7,262 nt of DNA from contig JBKBHF010000066.1 of the NCBI GenBank assembly GCA_046297695.1, forward strand, positions 1 to 7,262. The letters run 5' to 3'. Of the stretch, positions 6,478 to 7,262 are shown one piece after another. A model generated the notes under the pieces. That model searched no databases. It was given only the letters and a program-made list of their open reading frames with translations, and had not been told where the DNA came from. This DNA is from Permianibacter sp046297695 (lineage in GTDB: Bacteria > Pseudomonadota > Gammaproteobacteria > Enterobacterales > Permianibacteraceae). Within the stretch, counting starts at the first letter, position 1; every line of letters starts with the position of its first letter. The translations under genes were made by a program, and so were the position numbers.

Positions 6478-6645
6478 ATGAAAAAGTGGCAATGTCTGGT
6501 GTGCGGCTGGGTCTACGACGAAGCGCTTGGCTGGCCGGAAGATGGCATTGCGCCCGGCACCGCGTGGGCGGACGTACCTGCCGACTGGCTGTGCCCGGAT
6601 TGCGGCATCGGCAAACTCGATTTTGAAATGGTGGAAATCGACTAA
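6478..6645 (+). CDS. Rubredoxin
   Basis: Small cytoplasmic electron carrier holding one iron bound by four cysteines. The 55-residue product has the standard length and both ligand pairs: CLVCGWVYDE (C6, C9) and CPDCG (C39, C42), with the aromatic and acidic residues usual for the fold, such as GIAPGTAWADVPADW. AGGTGA lies three bases before the ATG, with its AGG core at a normal distance. The redox partner is not in the window; in Pseudomonas-type bacteria rubredoxins serve alkane hydroxylases through a rubredoxin reductase, but nothing here shows that pathway. It is divergent from ubiC and 39 bases upstream of the FliL-family gene, with which it probably shares a transcript. Confidence 0.97.
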   Translation: MKKWQCLVCGWVYDEALGWPEDGIAPGTAWADVPADWLCPDCGIGKLDFEMVEID

Positions 6646-6684
6646 GCTTGTCCGACCGTTGCGACGATTCCCAGGACCCCATCC

Positions 6685-7116
6685 ATGCGCTGGACGCTCT
6701 CTTCCTGCTACGCCATGTTGCTGCTGGCCGCAATGGCCTGTTTCCAACCGCCAGCAAACGCTGCAGGCGGCAGCAGCGATCCGGATCCGGAAGGCACCAA
6801 GTACTTCGAGCTGTTCCCGAATTTCGTCACCAATTACCAGAAAGACAATGGCAAGGTCGGCTACCTGTCGGTTGGCATTCAGCTGAAAGTCAAAGGCGCC
6901 GCCGGCGTCGAGTTGGTCAAGCAGCATTTGCCGCTGCTGCAGGATGCGGTGGTCTGGCTGATGCGCGGCCAGACTGACGCCAGCGTGCGCGATCTCGCCC
7001 AGCGCGAGAGTTTGCGCCAACAGACGCTGACCGAATTGCAGACCCGGCTGGAAACGGAAACCAAGCAGAAAGCCATCATCGAGGATGTGCTGTTCACCCG
7101 CTACGTCTGGCAGTAG
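6685..7116 (+). CDS. FliL-family protein with signal peptide
   Basis: The 143-residue product has an N-terminal hydrophobic segment ending in PPANA at 22-26, which looks like a cleavable signal peptide and not the uncleaved anchor of classic FliL. After a Gly/Ser/Asp-rich spacer comes a FliL-type domain: KYFELFPNFVTNYQ, GYLSVGIQLKV, HLPLLQDAVVWLM, and the terminal IIEDVLFTRYVWQ that matches the family's VxFTxFVxQ ending. Flagellar FliL stabilises the stator around the motor; this copy lies outside any flagellar cluster, so its link to motility is unproven and it may be an SPFH-like envelope protein. AGGA stands eight bases before the ATG. It follows the rubredoxin gene closely, and no terminator hairpin is seen directly after it. 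Confidence 0.85.
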   Translation: MRWTLSSCYAMLLLAAMACFQPPANAAGGSSDPDPEGTKYFELFPNFVTNYQKDNGKVGYLSVGIQLKVKGAAGVELVKQHLPLLQDAVVWLMRGQTDASVRDLAQRESLRQQTLTELQTRLETETKQKAIIEDVLFTRYVWQ

Positions 7117-7176
7117 CAGCGGCGAGCTTGCCAAGAAAAAAGGTTCATCGCACCCTAGTGTGAAAAATTCAGAGAA

Positions 7177-7240
7177 ACGGCGGTAAGAAGGGTTTATGTT
7201 TTGTTCACCAAAACTAAACTATTCACCCAACTACCGCCGT
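7177..7240. other. Long imperfect stem-loop upstream of the right-edge ATG
   Basis: A perfect 9-base outer repeat, acggcggta at 7177-7185 and taccgccgt at 7232-7240, encloses an A+T-rich inner stem: gttta (7192-7196) with taaac (7215-7219), then after one bulged base gttttg (7198-7203) with caaaac (7209-7214), loop ttcac. No T-run follows, so it is not a standard terminator. It ends four bases before the ATG at 7245. It could be a leader-RNA control structure or part of an insertion-sequence end. Confidence 0.5.
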
Positions 7241-7255
7241 CGCCATGGATGCTAG
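7196..7255 (+). CDS. Possible 19-codon leader ORF
   Basis: An ATG at 7196 is preceded by AAGAAGGG at close to normal spacing and reads MFCSPKLNYSPNYRRRHGC before a TAG at 7253-7255. It lies inside the stem-loop and overlaps the ATG at 7245 in another frame, so translating it could open the structure and couple to the downstream gene. This rests on position alone; a chance ORF is quite possible. Confidence 0.25.
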   Translation: MFCSPKLNYSPNYRRRHGC

Positions 7256-7262
7256 TCTGCTC
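7245..7262 (+). CDS. Possible start of the next gene, cut by the right edge
   Basis: ATG at 7245 opens a frame reading MDASLL to the window end. There is no Shine-Dalgarno sequence directly before it, because the preceding bases form the 3' arm of the stem-loop. The A+T-rich run at about 7160-7230 would fit the untranslated left end of an insertion sequence with this as its transposase, or simply a gene promoter. Six codons do not allow a family call. Confidence 0.3.

Overview
The window looks like chromosomal DNA of a moderately GC-rich gammaproteobacterium. The evidence is the ubiCA pair for the first steps of ubiquinone synthesis, a family I inorganic pyrophosphatase that aligns with the E. 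coli residue numbering without gaps through the main active-site region, a TonB-family protein, and a periplasmic TPR-GGDEF signalling protein. I cannot name the genus.

Left part (1-506): mostly non-coding. A possible gene start runs off the left edge on the minus strand. It is followed by a mosaic of inverted repeats: a branched structure at 192-280 and two back-to-back hairpins at 348-398. These look like a dispersed intergenic repeat. Immediately after it lies an A+T-rich gene (507-1226) for a two-helix membrane protein whose codon use differs from everything to its right. It resembles the layout of putative phage abortive-infection (AbiC-like) proteins, and is the best candidate here for an accessory or defence function. 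A symmetric terminator closes it and separates it from the convergent ppa gene.

Middle part (1308-4803): ppa (minus) is divergent from a gene for a secreted or anchored TPR diguanylate cyclase with an intact GGEEF and RxxD I-site. A stand-alone TonB-like energy transducer with a strong ribosome-binding site follows, and ends in a rho-independent terminator.

Right part (4886-7116): ubiC and ubiA on the minus strand form a two-gene operon making 4-hydroxybenzoate from chorismate and prenylating it. Divergent from ubiC, behind a good sigma70-type promoter, are a 55-residue rubredoxin gene and a gene for a FliL-family protein with a signal peptide.

Right edge (7117-7262): an A+T-rich stretch that folds into a long stem-loop containing a short ORF with a ribosome-binding site. 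The ORF overlaps an ATG at 7245, which may begin the next gene or the transposase of an insertion sequence.

No tRNA, rRNA or CRISPR array was seen. I see no convincing novel multi-gene system. The items most worth a second look are the A+T-rich membrane protein beside the repeat mosaic, the repeats themselves, and the structured right edge.
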